In this document: one piece after another, positions 45,801-59,200 of the stretch | Layout of the letters: each line of letters starts with the position of its first letter | Position numbering within the stretch: the first letter of the stretch is position 1 | Source: Biscogniauxia marginata | Taxonomy: Eukaryota; Ascomycota; Sordariomycetes; Xylariales; Xylariaceae | DNA length: 64,000 bases | Direction of reading: 5' to 3' | Assembly: GCA_022695795.1 (NCBI GenBank) | Contig: MU404180.1 | Coordinates: 1 to 64,000 of the forward strand | The notes under the pieces: generated by a model | Databases searched by the model: none | The model's input: the letters and a program-made list of their open reading frames with translations, nothing else | What the model was told of the DNA's origin: nothing | Translations under genes and position numbers: made by a program

Positions 45801-48800
45801 GGGCTAGCTTCGAGTATTATACGCAATCCTTCCTTCAGTTAGTTCTATTTTCTAGCCAGGGTGAAGCTTGACCAGAGTTGGCTGGCTACGTCTCCAGACG
45901 AGTGTAAGAGCTCAATTTGCACTGTTTACATTGAGCAGAGTTAGAAAGTGACACTGAATGGCGTACTTGGATATCATTTAAAGTAATGCCGAGTCTGTAG
46001 CTGTAAGTAGCATCGCTTATCTTGCCATTCCGGAAGGATGTGATTGAGTATTCAAGGTAGGCTGAAGGACCCCGTCGTCACTAAATTAAATGAGACGGCT
46101 CGTGTCCTAACAATAGCTTTAGATTGCGGCGAAGCTAATAGACCTGATACGGTCATGTACCGTGTGATCTAGGGTCGAGACCAACGTTGGAAATGGAGTA
46201 TAGAGACTGAAGCGTCTGCCGACGTCTCGTCTCCCACATGTAGCTGAAGATACAGCCTAGAAAGAGGAGCACTGGAGAACCGGATAACAGCAAGAGCTAA
46301 TACGGTTAGCTTGTCCTGGGTTCACTAACATTACTCAATTAGCTTTCGTTGATAGATCTGAGGCTCATCGCTGCGCCGTTCCAACTTGGAGCCCGTGGTT
46401 CGATCTACATCATCAGACCATATAGTGATTTAAGACCGCGGCAATTGACGCTGTAGGCCTCAGTAATCGGCAAGAAATCACGCACCCGCTCGGTACTATT
46501 GCCCACGTGTTGCCAATAGGGTGTTGGAAGGGCATATATCTAGCCGCGCGCAACCACTAGCCTAAGGAAGTGGCTCAGCCGTGGGACCATTAACCAGCCA
46601 AGGTAAGCAACCGATCACCCTCGACAAATCCTTCGGCACTACGAGAGTGCCTCGTCAGATCAGATCTCAATCTGCGACATCGTACACAGATACCGTGGAT
46701 TCCTAGCTTATCACGCAGATGTAATCGACACGGCGTGTCAGTCTTTGCACCCACCTAGCGGCCCCAACGTGAATTCAGGCTAGGAGGTGCCGTGAGTGAC
46801 TTGTATTGTAGTGCTCTGGTACCTCTTTTTCACTTCGGGCTTGGAGGTGAGAAGGTGGGTTACCCTCGGAGAGCTAGGCTTGTGAAATAGTTACGCCCAC
46901 TCGCCAAGAACATTCTCTCGGTGTCTAGCTTTGAACTGCTTGCAGTTTTCCCCCGCTATCAGGATGCCCAGAGTCGGTAGGTCTTTTCTGATACTGGAAA
47001 GATGATGCTATAAATCCCTAATAGACTTGTTTTCATACTGCCTTCTAAAAAGTCAAGTACGTACCAGTAGGTTGATGGAGCGTCTTGTAAGATCCAAGCT
47101 GTTTTTCAAGTATCGAGATACGGCACCTCAAATCCGCGACCGCTGTCATTCCTCCATTTGATATTTTGTTATGCTCTTGTTCAGCAATACATTGCAAAAA
47201 CAATGCCGTTGTTGACCGGGCACTTGATCCTAGGAGGTTAGGGGGGATGATCCAAGTGGCAATACCCATGGCCATTAGTCAGTAATGAACAATATCGACC
47301 GGGGCATCATGCAATGGGAAGGTAATACTACAGAAAAAGTGCTATGCAGCTTTTTGGATGAGAAAGCTAAGCGATTGTTGTATGTGGCCATCACCGGCCA
47401 CCTTGCTTATGTAATAAGAGAAGTCCGGGCAATTTGACTGTAAGGGTCTTGAATTTGCTCCCCCGAATCTGTAGTCGTGAAAGCTGATACAGCTAGTATT
47501 GGCAGTACAAAATCGAATTTCTTCGATGTTTCTGATGATTTTCGATCGCGATGTATGTCGTCATTAAGGTAAGTTGAACTGTAACCTGTGGTATCTTCTT
47601 GATAATAATTATACAGCATATGCGTCGATAGTAACACGGCAGCAGAGGCGAGTTTTGTCATTTTGATGGTCTGCGAGCTTTCATCTTACAGACACATTTG
47701 TTTCTAGGGGACTAACAGCGGGCTGTTTTGCTAAGTGATGTCAACGTGGGCAAATGCTGCCCTAGCCGGAATGATATGAATTAGAGCTGCTCAGCCGCAC
47801 GTCGACAACAATAGTGAAGATATCGTCACAGGCCCACCTGGTGTCCCTGTGCTTGGTCCGCTAGTGGTAAAAGTGTGACTGAGGGAAAAGATTTATGGAG
47901 CTCAATACTATGAATAGCACGGCAATATGGGAGCTTTTCCGGTAGCTTGCAGGTCCATTGATTACGATAAGTTACCGGGCCAGTCATGAGATGCTTCAAA
48001 GCCCATGACGACATATTGACAGATTCCCGTGGTATTTGCGGCCGAGTCGGACAAGCTTAAGCCAAATGCTGGACAGAGCTGGATCGCTACACATGAGTAG
48101 GCGATCTCTCTCGCAAGACATTTAGATTAGCTTGCTAATAAGCTAGCCTTGGCTACTGAAGCCTCGGAAAGTCTGCCGAAACAGCCCAGGGATAATTGCA
48201 TGCTGGTTCATGGGCATTGAAAGTTGAGCCGGAAGCACTATCTAGGCAAGGGTTCATGATCAAAACTCTCCTGTCAGCACCTACAATCGCTCGCTGCCTT
48301 GACTTTCGAACCCCTGGTAACCACATTGTAGATAGGGGATTCGGATACCGGTAGATTCCTCGATGATTAGATGGAATGAGTAGCTAGGTGTCATGGGCTA
48401 ATGCCTTTCTCCAGCTCTAGCTGCAAACATTAAGCTAGAAATCCCTCTGTGGAACTGATAAAAAGATATGTGGGTGGTATTTTTCATGCAATCCCGAGCT
48501 GTCAATCTCTGAGGTAGCAGTCGGTCCCGTAGCTGCGTACTTTATTAAGGGTGATCTGCATAGCGGTGATTTGCTCACAGGAGACGTTGACTTCTCTCTC
48601 CCCGTAAGAGAAAACTACCCGCTAGTCTGGGGTGGAGGGAAGAGGCTGGCAACGTTATTATGGCGGGCGTTGGTCTTTTTCACAATGTAGTAAACGGACA
48701 CATGTGGATCAATTCAAGATGCTCACAGTGTGTTGTGTGTCCACGAATATGTGGTATGTACAACGTAGGTCAGTATAGTGGTGGCAGATCTGGAAAGTCG

Positions 48801-51800
48801 GTGTGCATATGATTTTTTTTTGAAGCTGAGAGTGAACACCGGCAGGGGAGGGGGGTCAACGGAGGAATCACGGGTGCTGTCTTGGGCGTGGCGATGGCGT
48901 CTAGCGGACCAGTTAGACGCACCGCGCCAACATCGAGGCGTGGTGAAACCCGAGGTGGTTCCGTACTAGAAAGGGGGGAAGGAGAACGAAGCGTGCGGCC
49001 TGCGTGCGCATATCGTGTGAGGGGTAATAACGAATATCGTCGAATCAACTCATCTCGCTAGATAGCCATATAGTCTGGTGCGTTTAAGTGGCCGCTCCGA
49101 ACAGCTGTGCCGCACACGTGCTGTTATGGAGGTGAAGTCGCTGCCGGCCGGTCCCAATTTGACTGATATTTGATGGCACACCCGTCTCAAGACAGTGGTA
49201 TCACCGACTTCGATGCAACCGCCAGTAGGACTACGCGTGGAGGGTGAAGGGGGGACGAGTTGGTGCTGCTTCGCGTGATGTTGTAGTTTCTGGTGGTCTT
49301 TTGGTTCGGCGGGCTTGTCGACATGCAGATGTGCAACAAGGGACGGATGAGTGATGTACAGGTGTCTCACTTGGGTTGCTTTACCTAGGTGTGCAGCATT
49401 TCTCAGGCTCCTGTCCAATTGTACTGCTATCTAACGCTCTGCTGTGAGCGTCGACTGGCTTCGGAACCGAGTATAGAGCATTATTGCCGCGAATGTGGAG
49501 GTCAATATGCGCAATGTGCGTGTGCGTTGGTTGTTCAAATCTGGAGAACGTGGCAAACAAGGGAAGAGAACCCGAAGTATTCCTAAACCTCGTTTCGATT
49601 ACCTAAGGTTGATCAATCGATGCAAAGAGTATCGAGGTACATTCACGGTACGCAAGAGATGTATTCTAGAAACCCAGTTGGTTAGGCCTGTACCACTCGA
49701 AACTTAGGTACCGGCCTGGTATCTTAGGTATCTACAGACAGTACGTTATGTACATACCTATACTTTACACCTGCAACTGGTAGGACCCAACTGGATGGAT
49801 AGCAATGGTCCAAACGCCCGACACACGGTGCACTTAAGGGTCCCAACTTATTGATATCAGATAACAATTGAAGTCCCAAAACCAGTGGATTGGATATCGG
49901 CCCTTGAGATCTCTGCTTTCATGTCAGTGTTCCCGCCATGCTGGGACACTAACTTCTTTTCTTCTTTTCTTTTCCTCCCCTTCCCAAACTTTCGGGATTG
50001 GGTACTAGGACCTTGATTTCTGTATGGTCACAACGAATCCCGCTAGACGCACAGCAGGCCCTCTAATCGAGACTCGAATATTGCCTACTGGCGGGTGCAA
50101 AACCGGCCCCGTACTTTAGCATGCACATATAACTTCAGACTGGACGCAGGTGGTCGATGGATTCAACCCCATAGGTACATAGTTGCAGTTGGTCGCAGTT
50201 GTTCGCCGTCAGCCAGGCCACCATGAGGCCGCATGCCATATGGCTTGCCAGGGTTCTCTGGCGCAGTACACGAGCACGTGTTGGCGCGCATGTTGCATTG
50301 TGTCATGGCCGAGTCAGCAACTCCCCGATCCGACGCAGCATTTGGGATTGGCCTGGTTAGACGCCCGCAAGGTTGCTTGACAAAGAGACCCGCGACATCA
50401 GCCAACGACCATACCAATTTCATTCTAGAAGAGTCAGAGGCCGTTCGGAAATACTAACTAAATATTGCACATCCCGGCTGTTGTTGTTTCAGCTTTCCCC
50501 CGGTTAGCCTATACGCCACCACTCCGCCTCCCAAGCGCGGGTGCGCGCCTATATATGTATATACTTACCCGACCTATGTATAGTAGGTATTACCCGAATC
50601 CATATCCGCAGTCAAAGCCTATACCGAAAAGAGATCGTAATAGAAACTTGTAAATTCGTTGCAAACTGAGACGATATATTTTTGCCTCAACCTAACGCTG
50701 CGTTGACTACGTCGTGGTTGGGATAATAATAGGTACCGCTCATCGATAATCAAATCATTCACTGCGGCAGCCATATAGGCTGGGGGGTGATACTACATGG
50801 AGAGTTGAAACATTTTCAAATCCTCACGTACAATGCCCGCCTTTGCTATTCTACAAATAAAGAATCGCATATTCATATTATGGTGTGAAAAAAGTCGATA
50901 AACTACATCGGAGCCGAGACGAGGAGATCCTTTCTCTGTTCTTAGGTTATTGTACTGTATTCAAAACACTCCTTCCAAATTAGGAGTCTTCATTGGAACC
51001 ATCGACGTGGTGGTGCCTTGTCGAGTCCAAGCCTTAAACGTTCTTTCTTTATTTTAAGCCTGTACATATACAATGGCTTGCAAGCATCTTTAATCTTGTG
51101 GAGTGTGATGATTGGAGTCGGTCACTTCTCGCCGTAGCATTTGCCATCCTAGAGTGACTTAACCTACCCAGCAGGATGAACAAGGCCGACATCGAAGCTC
51201 GATCGGTCTGATATTTCAAGATAGGTTTGAAAAGAGGGGATGCAAGAGGGGAGTAGCATCGTTGAATGTTAGTACACACACTCTCTCTCTCTCTTGCGAT
51301 GGTACCCAATCGACTCGCCTCCCCAACAGCATTGTCGATTAAACAGCACGAAGTGAAGGAAGCTAACGGCGTAATTCTAGCTTATCAGAAGCCGAGCCAG
51401 GGCGGTCTGATTTCATGACATGCAGGGGAAGACTGTGATCGGTTGTATGCCATGTCGAACAATAAGCCACCCGAAGCCAAGGAGCATGAAGCTTAAAGCT
51501 GTGACGACCTTGCCGGCCCCTGACAGATATAATTAGTAAAATTGGGAGATGGAAAATCATCAGAATAGTATTAGTTTTCAACAAGCTCATACGTCAGTGA
51601 CGCCGTAGACAGAACCGTGCACCTGATTACCGTGCGGTACCGGGTGGTAACTAGTTCACAACAAGTGTCGTGCCGTATTGGGTAACTTAGCTGGACAGAG
51701 GAGTAAGAAACAAAAATAGAAACTGATGTGTATTTGACTTTCTGACGAGGGACCGGGGCTCGAGGAAGTGGAGTTGAGATGAGGCACTAGCCACTAGGTT

Positions 51801-53518
51801 TAGGCTTAGGCTTAGAAACGTGGTTTCGGACGAGATGAAGCAGGCGAAATGATGACTTGATGGAGAGCGGCACATTGCAGGGAGGTCTAGGGTCGCATCG
51901 AATTAACCTAGGCGTATTTCGATTGCGCCAGAGTAGTTAGCCTTACCAAGAAACTAGGGGGTCCCATGTCGTCTCGCGAGGGCTTTCCCACGACTTATTC
52001 ACCTAGTCTAGCGTCCAGGGGGCACAGACGTACGGCCACTTTTCTGTCCCGATCTAGTGCCATGCCTCTGGGGACGGACCAGACGGGGGGAATATGTCAA
52101 CTCATCCACTAACTGTGATGCTGCTCCATCGTCAGCGTCAGGCGTTAGTGCAAGAGAAAGCTAACAGACAGGCGCCATAGATCTTCAAATAGAAATTCGG
52201 GACAGACCGTGTTTTAGTCCAGTACTCGGGAAACCTCCCGTCTAGAGTCCCGCATATGCGGAGAGAAAGTATAACTGAGCCATGGATCACACCTGCTTGT
52301 GAGGTACCATCGGCGTTGATAGTGGACATGGTAACTTTTTTTGGTTTGGGTTTCTTAAAAACCCAACTCCCTGCATATATTGAACACACACGTTCTGCAC
52401 CAGCACCCATATCAGCATATTTGGGTGGAAAGATATACGGAGACTGGTACATCGACAACACCGTGTATACGAGATACGAAAACACCTAGAAAAATATGAA
52501 TAAATACAAAAACATCTCACTCACACACACACGCTATCACCAAAGTACATATCTACTGGAGAAATCTTGTGCCCTTGTCCACTTTGTAGATGCTGAACAG
52601 CACGTCAAATTGCTAGCCATATGTGTATTAGTGTGTTAATAGTGGGCCAGGCTTCGTGAGAATACATGTCGGCCGAACAACCTGGCGACTAATTAGACGC
52701 CAGCGCTTGTTTGTACATCAAAAGTCTCCGGTGCATGGACCACCTCCTGCGTCGGTTTCCTCTGCGTCAATTGAAAGACAAAGAACCCTCAAGGATTCGA
52801 ATCCTTTGTACCTACATCTCCGTCTTGTGCAATTAAAAATACAACAGGGGAGGGGGTGCTATTTCCCAGGCATGACTTATTACCTAGGTACCTAGCTTTT
52901 ACCTGCATACAGCATTTCCGCTCAGCGGGAATGACGATGATGATGCTCCCTTCCCCCCATTGAACGGCCTTACATTTGTTTGCGTCCATCTCTTTTAATC
53001 CGCCTGCTTAAGGACTACTGTCTCAAAGCTATATAATCTTCCCCCGCGGTTGTGCGAACACAAGGCTATCTACCTTATCATTTGGAACGACTGCATGTCA
53101 TTCCAGTACTAATCTGACTTGATAGACGCTTATGCAGCCTCTGACCTACCTAATGTTGTATGCAATATAATACACAGGCAGCATGTGCCTCAGAGGCACA
53201 GAAGAAGTTTCGATTTGTAGCTGGTATTCTGCGGACACCTAGAAGCACCCGTATTTTGATTTATTTTTGTTCTGTACCTGTTGATTAGTGAGTGGAGTTC
53301 ATCTGCTCTTTTCCGGCGTAGGTAGGTATCAGCAGCGATTTCCGCCGTCAAATTGTTTTCGCATCGAATTTGTTACCATCCCATTTTACCATCTTGGCCC
53401 AAGTTCCCTTGTGCGAGAAGAAGACCCTTGCAGATGTACACCCCGTCTAGTGTTGCGGGTGGCTTCATGGGGTATAGCAGGGTGGGTCCCGCGTCAAAAA
53501 GTACATCAATGGTTTTGG

Positions 53519-53543
53519 AGAGTTGACGAGTTGACGAGTTGAC
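53519..53543 (+). repeat. Octamer tandem repeat AGTTGACG x3
   Basis: Three adjacent copies of AGTTGACG, the last followed by AC instead of repeating further. It is situated about 1.1 kb upstream of the zinc-finger-motif gene. Confidence 0.85.
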
Positions 53544-54684
53544 ACTGCCTGCCAATGTCACCCCTTCGAGGTGCGAGTGCGAAAGTCGGATATGTCGCGC
53601 CTGAGCTAAGGAAGTAGGGCCGCCCCTCATCAGCGACCCCTCCTCTGTGAGCCGTTGCCAGGTGGCAGAGCATTCAGTACACGCGCTCGGGAAAGTACAC
53701 TTACTTATACGCCCACCCACACACCCCCACCAAATTACACCCACGCCGCTCTGCTCTGCTGTGCTGTGCTTACCCTCCCCCCAGGGGTAACAGATGCCAG
53801 ATGCCAGGAACCAAGTATCGAAACCTACGCCATCTTGATTCATGTGTGGGTGTAGGAGTGTGTGGGTGGGCGTGCTCGACGAGTTGATCATGTCGAGTAT
53901 TCCGTACACGATCATGAAAATCGCTGGGGTAAGCCCCCTGCTGCAGAGTACAGAGATAGACCAAAAGGTAGTCTTAGAAGACCATCATCTGCCTACTAAC
54001 ACCCCGGCTATCCCGCTACCATGTTTATCTCCCTGTCTCCCGTCCAAATTGTCCGCCTCTGAAGAATGATGCTAAGGTACTTGGACTACTAGGGCTAGCT
54101 TGGTGCCACCCCACACCCACTTAGGCCGTGGCCCATGCCCCGAGTCCCGCCGCTCAACTCGACCTTGTCTCTCCCCGTACCTTTGTTATCCACACCCTGC
54201 TCTCCACTGCCTCCCCGGCCATGTACTCACCGGTACATCGTCTCATCGTCTCATCGTCTGGCACAGGCGGCGTCCGCTCACTTTCCCATGCAACACCCAT
54301 ACGTAAATGTCGAAGTCCCTGCTCCACTCACTACCTACCTACCTACCCAAGTACATACTGCCCCCCCCATAAAACTTATAACCCCATCGCCCATCCTCAT
54401 GGCTGACGGTTTTGAGGCTGAGAGATCTAAATACTTATTCTCCCCCATTCGCAGCTGTACCACGTTTTCTCCCTGACTTGCCTATCAGACTCACCTGTCT
54501 TTATTAAACAGCTTCGCCTTCGATCCTTATAACTCTAGTCAGAGCATCTCACCCTCTCACGCACCAGCCGAGAGCCTGTCACCATCACATATATGAACAC
54601 AAGCTGAGCTCGAAATTCTCAGGTCATCGTACGTGTGGTCTTTCTTTCTTCGCAACCTTCGCCCCTCAGCACTACCTCTTTACC

Positions 54685-56214
54685 ATGGACCGCGATCACT
54701 CTCGATCAGAATGGCGTCGTGAAGACTCTTACTCACTTCCGTCCAGGTCAAGAGCCGGCAGCGCAGCTTCGACGATAGGAGGACCTTATCAGTTGGATTT
54801 TGTCGATTCGCCTCGTAGCTATCACGTCGAACTAAGCCGGACCTCATCGCGAGAAAACCGTTCGCCATCTTATATCGGCTTAGACCCTCATAATTCTACC
54901 CCGTTCCTAGCCAGCTCGTCGCCCTATCCATCTTATTCAGGCCTGTCTCAGAACACATTGAACGCCGGCTGGAGTGAGAGCTGTACACCGACCCAAGACG
55001 CGCCTTTATTACGAGTTGAACCAGCGCGAGATTATCCCCCCGTTCCTGTAGCCACCTTGCCATCGTCAACAAAGTCAAACATGAGGTGAGTTTCCTGCAC
55101 CCATTGCTTCAGACAGAAATCTTATAAGATGAAAAAGCGCCGTAGCGGTTTCGTTTGATCCCAGGATGGAGATGGGCATCCCCCGCTCTTCTTTTACCTG
55201 GCCCGGCCTCCCGTCAGGTCTTGATCCCACCACCGATCTTTTGGGCCATGACTTGTCTAGCGTTGGCCATGGTTCAGACACGAGTCTGACCCCTCCGAGT
55301 AACCCGCGGTCTCTCACTTCAAGCCCTCCCCGACCTATACTGACCCCGGAGCAACGCGAATTAAAGAGGCAACGAGACCAAGCTCGGAGGGACTCAAAGT
55401 CTTCGGTTCGAGCCCGCCGCGCCATGAGCAGTTCCTACTCGTCCGCCTCCCAGTCTCCGCCGGTTACGATGTCCGATTTCTCGTCAACCTCGCCAATGCC
55501 CGTCTACACAACTGCGCCTTCGCAAATTTCGCTTCTGGCCGAACCTGTTACGACCATGGCAGGACACTCCTACATTCCCTCTTACTCGCCATCGCCTCTC
55601 CCGGACCATGGAAACTCGAGCATGTTCTCTCCGCCGTTTTCCTTGTAGGTTATATTGAAAAGGTTTACCCACTAAACACGCTGCTGATACGTCTCGCCAG
55701 ACCGTCCAATGATTACATGGCCCTGAACTACTCACCGGGCTTCCCACCACCCCCAACCGCACAGAGCATGTCTTCGCAGTATAGGTAAGATTGCAACGAA
55801 AAATTCGATGCCTAAATGCTCTAAACTAATAAGAGTAGCAGCCGCGCGTCTTCAATGTCCGAGCCGGGGATGATGTACCCCGTGCAGCCCCCGGTGCTTC
55901 CTTCGGGTAGTGCCCCATCACACGACGCCGGGCATGTCCGCGTGGTTCAGAGTCGACCTAAGCCGCAATGTTGGGAACACGGGTGCAACGGGCGGCAATT
56001 TTCAACATTTAGCAACCTGCTACGACACCAACGAGAAAAATCTGGACAGGCAGCTAAGGCCACTTGCCCGAATTGTGGCGCTGAGTTTACTCGAACAACT
56101 GTATGTCTAACACGAATGAACCAATCACCCGGATCAAACAAAATACTCATGGATCAACAGGCACGAAACGGACATCTCCTACACGATAAATGCAAGCAGC
56201 GACGAAACTCATAA
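54685..56214 (+). CDS. Ser/Pro-rich protein with C-terminal zinc-finger motifs, putative transcription factor (426 aa, 5 exons)
   Basis: Probable nuclear regulator; no specific orthologue named. Exons: 54685-55085, 55165-55644, 55701-55784, 55839-56100, 56161-56214; introns 79, 56, 54 and 60 nt, all GT-AG, giving 427 codons with the stop. Residues 1-320 are Ser/Pro/Thr-rich and low-complexity, with a basic patch [20 protein letters not shown] near 206-226 that could be a nuclear-localisation signal; it lacks the leucine heptads of a bZIP. The C-terminus carries [20 protein letters not shown] (366-385), a degenerate finger without a clear second His, and [12 protein letters not shown] joined by splicing to [11 protein letters not shown] (398-420), a C-x2-C-x12-H finger completed by His417 or Cys420. 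The ATG has good context (TTTACCATGG) after a pyrimidine-rich leader. The 60-nt last intron is stop-free and in frame. Confidence 0.8.
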
Positions 56215-59200
56215 ACCTCGACGCGCAAATATGTAACACTATTTTATTATCGATTTTCAAACATCTAACTATTTATACTATGGAAGATTACGGATATATG
56301 GTGCTCAGGATGTTGGAATAAAAGTTTTTAGGGCGTATGGGGAGCTTGCGGACGACACATGCTTTTAGACGATGGACTTTTACTGTACGCAATCTTTTGT
56401 TTTCACTTCGGACATATCTCTAGGGTATATATGGGACCACCGGGTTTGGAAGCGAAGTGTGTGGGATCATGGCGTGCGAAAGAGCATATACCCCTTTTAT
56501 CTTCTCGATTCTTAACTTTGACTGTCTATATTTATTTTTTGAAGAATATATGCCCCCTCGTTGATGTCAATTTAACATTGATTTGCGGTTCCAATGTGTG
56601 GTTAGTTGTATCGCCTGTCTTGCCCGATCGTGCATTTACTTTGTCATCGAACCTTCACCTTAGACCTCTGTGAATGAGCGTTGGCAGAATCTGCTCGGTC
56701 AGCTAACTAGGTATGACTTCACTAGTAATAAAAAATTGCACGCTCCGGGGCCAGCAGCGCACTAATGGATGCGTCGTTCATATTTTGGTTGAGCTTGTCA
56801 CTAGTATGGACTTAAGAACGTACTGCACGCCTGTTAGTTTCCGCGATTTCGAAGCCACTGACTTGTAAAGTCGCCTTGGGGTTTAGAGGCCGAGCCAGCA
56901 GCGCCGAACTTCCTAATTGGGACATACACGGCTGGGGCTTCTAGCCTCGCACCCCGGAGCACTGGAGCATGTAAACGTACCGCACCGCAACGGCCAAAGC
57001 GGGCCCACCCTGTGCCGAGTGTCCGATCGCACCTGGAACTACCTAAATGGGCTCAATCTTTGGTTTGTAGGTATAGGTACCCAAATTAACTACCTATTAT
57101 ACCTTCATTAGGAAGATTGTAAATCGATGCACCTTGTTGGATTGATAATTACCTACATACCTAGGTACATACTGCCTTGCTCGATTAAGCTAAGTTAACT
57201 AGGTAGGTAACTACATGTACCTCATAAGCAGCACTATCACTTATTTTTCTTTCAATTCTCTTCTCCAGATGGTCTCTTCTACTGTCATCTACGCTATTAG
57301 TCTCTTTGCTAAATTTAGTCCTAGGTAGTCTATGTCTGTTTGAGGAAACACAAGTAATATATCAATACGTCAATACATCGAGCTGAATTATTAATACCAC
57401 GTAAAAGGGAAAAAAGCAATACATCAAATCCAGTCCGACTCAACCAATGACACCCAGCCACATTAATTAGAGCACCCTCACCGGGTGACTGTTGTAGAGA
57501 ATACTAAGCTTGCTAAGCTTTACACGGTTGTCCCTCGTGGTCATTGTAGAACATGACCTGACCAGGGCGATTGATGCATGCTGGGCTTACCGGGCTCTGT
57601 TTGATCGACGACGCAGGTCAACAACCCGCTATACCTAACGTAAAACCTTAAGCTTCATCCAATAGACGGTCCTGATTTGCGGACTGAACGTGGCTAGAGG
57701 GGGACAAGGAGACACAGAGCGATCAGAAACATTCTACACTAACACAGCCTCGACACACGGCCTAAAAATAGTAGCAAAACCCACCCTCAGTCAATTGGAG
57801 TTAATCAGCACGGCGATCTTCTTCGAACCTTTATCCCCGGAATCCGAGCGATCATGGTTTTTTTCTCAGATCATTAATATGTAGCTACTAAATTAATTGT
57901 TTCGATCTCTTCTGGCTAACCTACGGAGCCCGCGGGCCCGAGCCCTGTACTAATACGTCACTGGGCTTAGTAGGCTTCGGTATCTCTTCATCCCGGTAAG
58001 TTGGCGTCGGTAACTAGTAAGTGGTACCATATTAGGTACACACATTACTAGAGCTCAAGTGAAGGAGAAGAAGAAGAAGAAAAAGGTTAAGATATTAAAA
58101 AAAACACCGAATATTACCTAAGTTAACCCAACCAAACGCAAAGTTCCCTACGTAAGATGTAATTTGTAAATACTAGATACCTAGGTAGGTAGATAGCTAA
58201 GTTAGGTATTCGACCACCAAGTCGGTCGGCCGAACCGCAACTCGCTTTTCGGTACCGATCTTGTCCCGCTCGAAGGTCCGCCTGACAGAACAAAGACACC
58301 CTATCCGGGCAACGAATTAGATTATTTATATCGCTTACTAAATATCGGTATAGCTGTGCTAGGTTAACAAATACTTACTTACATAGTACACTCACTGCCT
58401 AATAATCTCGCTGCGCGACGCCCTAGCAAGACCCTGCAGACTTTCATGTGAGACTAAAATAAGTTCACCGTTTTGGTGTTTTAAAGAAGGCAGAGAAACA
58501 AGTTTGTTTTCTCTTTTAAAACTAACACTAAAACGAAAGCGAAAACAAAAACTGGGCTTACATGCTTCGGCCGCTAATCGCCAAAGTCAATTGCATGGTA
58601 AGTGCGTAGATCTTCTCAAGATGGGGTTCGGTTCCCTGGTCATAGCTCCAAGCTTGGACTAGGTTATCTCAAAGGTTGATGTAATTTGGTCTACCTTAGG
58701 TACTTTAGGTGGGTGCCTAGGACTCAGCTAACCCACGCATCGCGTGATTTAAATACAAATGCGGAATAAGGAGCCCCTTCGGCGGAGTTGTAATCGCCAA
58801 ACCATTTATTTCTCTCTCAACAGCCCCGATCACAATAATTAGTAACTGGTCAGATTGAGTTTCTCCGGCCCCGACCCCTTCGATAGAACCTTATTCATAA
58901 TACCCTTCGGAATTACTGATCGGTAATCCGGCATCACGCATGACCTGCCTATCTACCCATCTACCTATTATCTATTCTTTCCCCTCAAATAACAAAAATA
59001 CTCAATGTGAACTACATGGTTCTCACTAATAATGCATAGGTGACGTAGGTAGGTATTCATAATGTACGAAAGCACCACGGTCAAGATCCATTAGCTGGGC
59101 CGGATACGCTGCTACGCATACGTTAATAGCTGCCTGCTATTCATTAGCAAGTGAGGTTACGAGCTGTGAGGACCACTAAACTCCTCCAATCCCGAGTCAT

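Larger units (their letters stand above)
35949..54684. other. Large gene desert upstream of the C-terminal zinc-finger protein
   Basis: About 18.7 kb without a recognisable gene. The first 1.2 kb is GDI1 3' flank with AAG, CT, TG and CTC arrays. TACCTAGGTA palindromes occur at 38498-38507 and 52881-52890. Between roughly 45.3 and 46.5 kb the DNA shows TpA excess and almost no open frames, which may mark an old mutated repeat. The largest open frame (53373-53915 minus, 180 codons) has no familiar motif. Two weak minus-strand frames at 47407-47661 and 47045-47275 could be gene relics. No tRNA, rRNA or intact mobile element was recognised. Confidence 0.5.

Noticed and set aside
46360..46420. Possible tRNA B-box (GTGGTTCGATCTAC)
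   Set aside because: The 3' CC of the B-box is missing, and no A-box or cloverleaf could be built around it.
53373..53915. 180-codon minus-strand frame, the longest in the 36-54 kb desert
   Set aside because: It begins with ATG but has no recognisable motif, covers simple TTGAC repeats and GTGTGGGTG runs, and overlaps competing frames. Kept out for lack of support, though expression data could change this.
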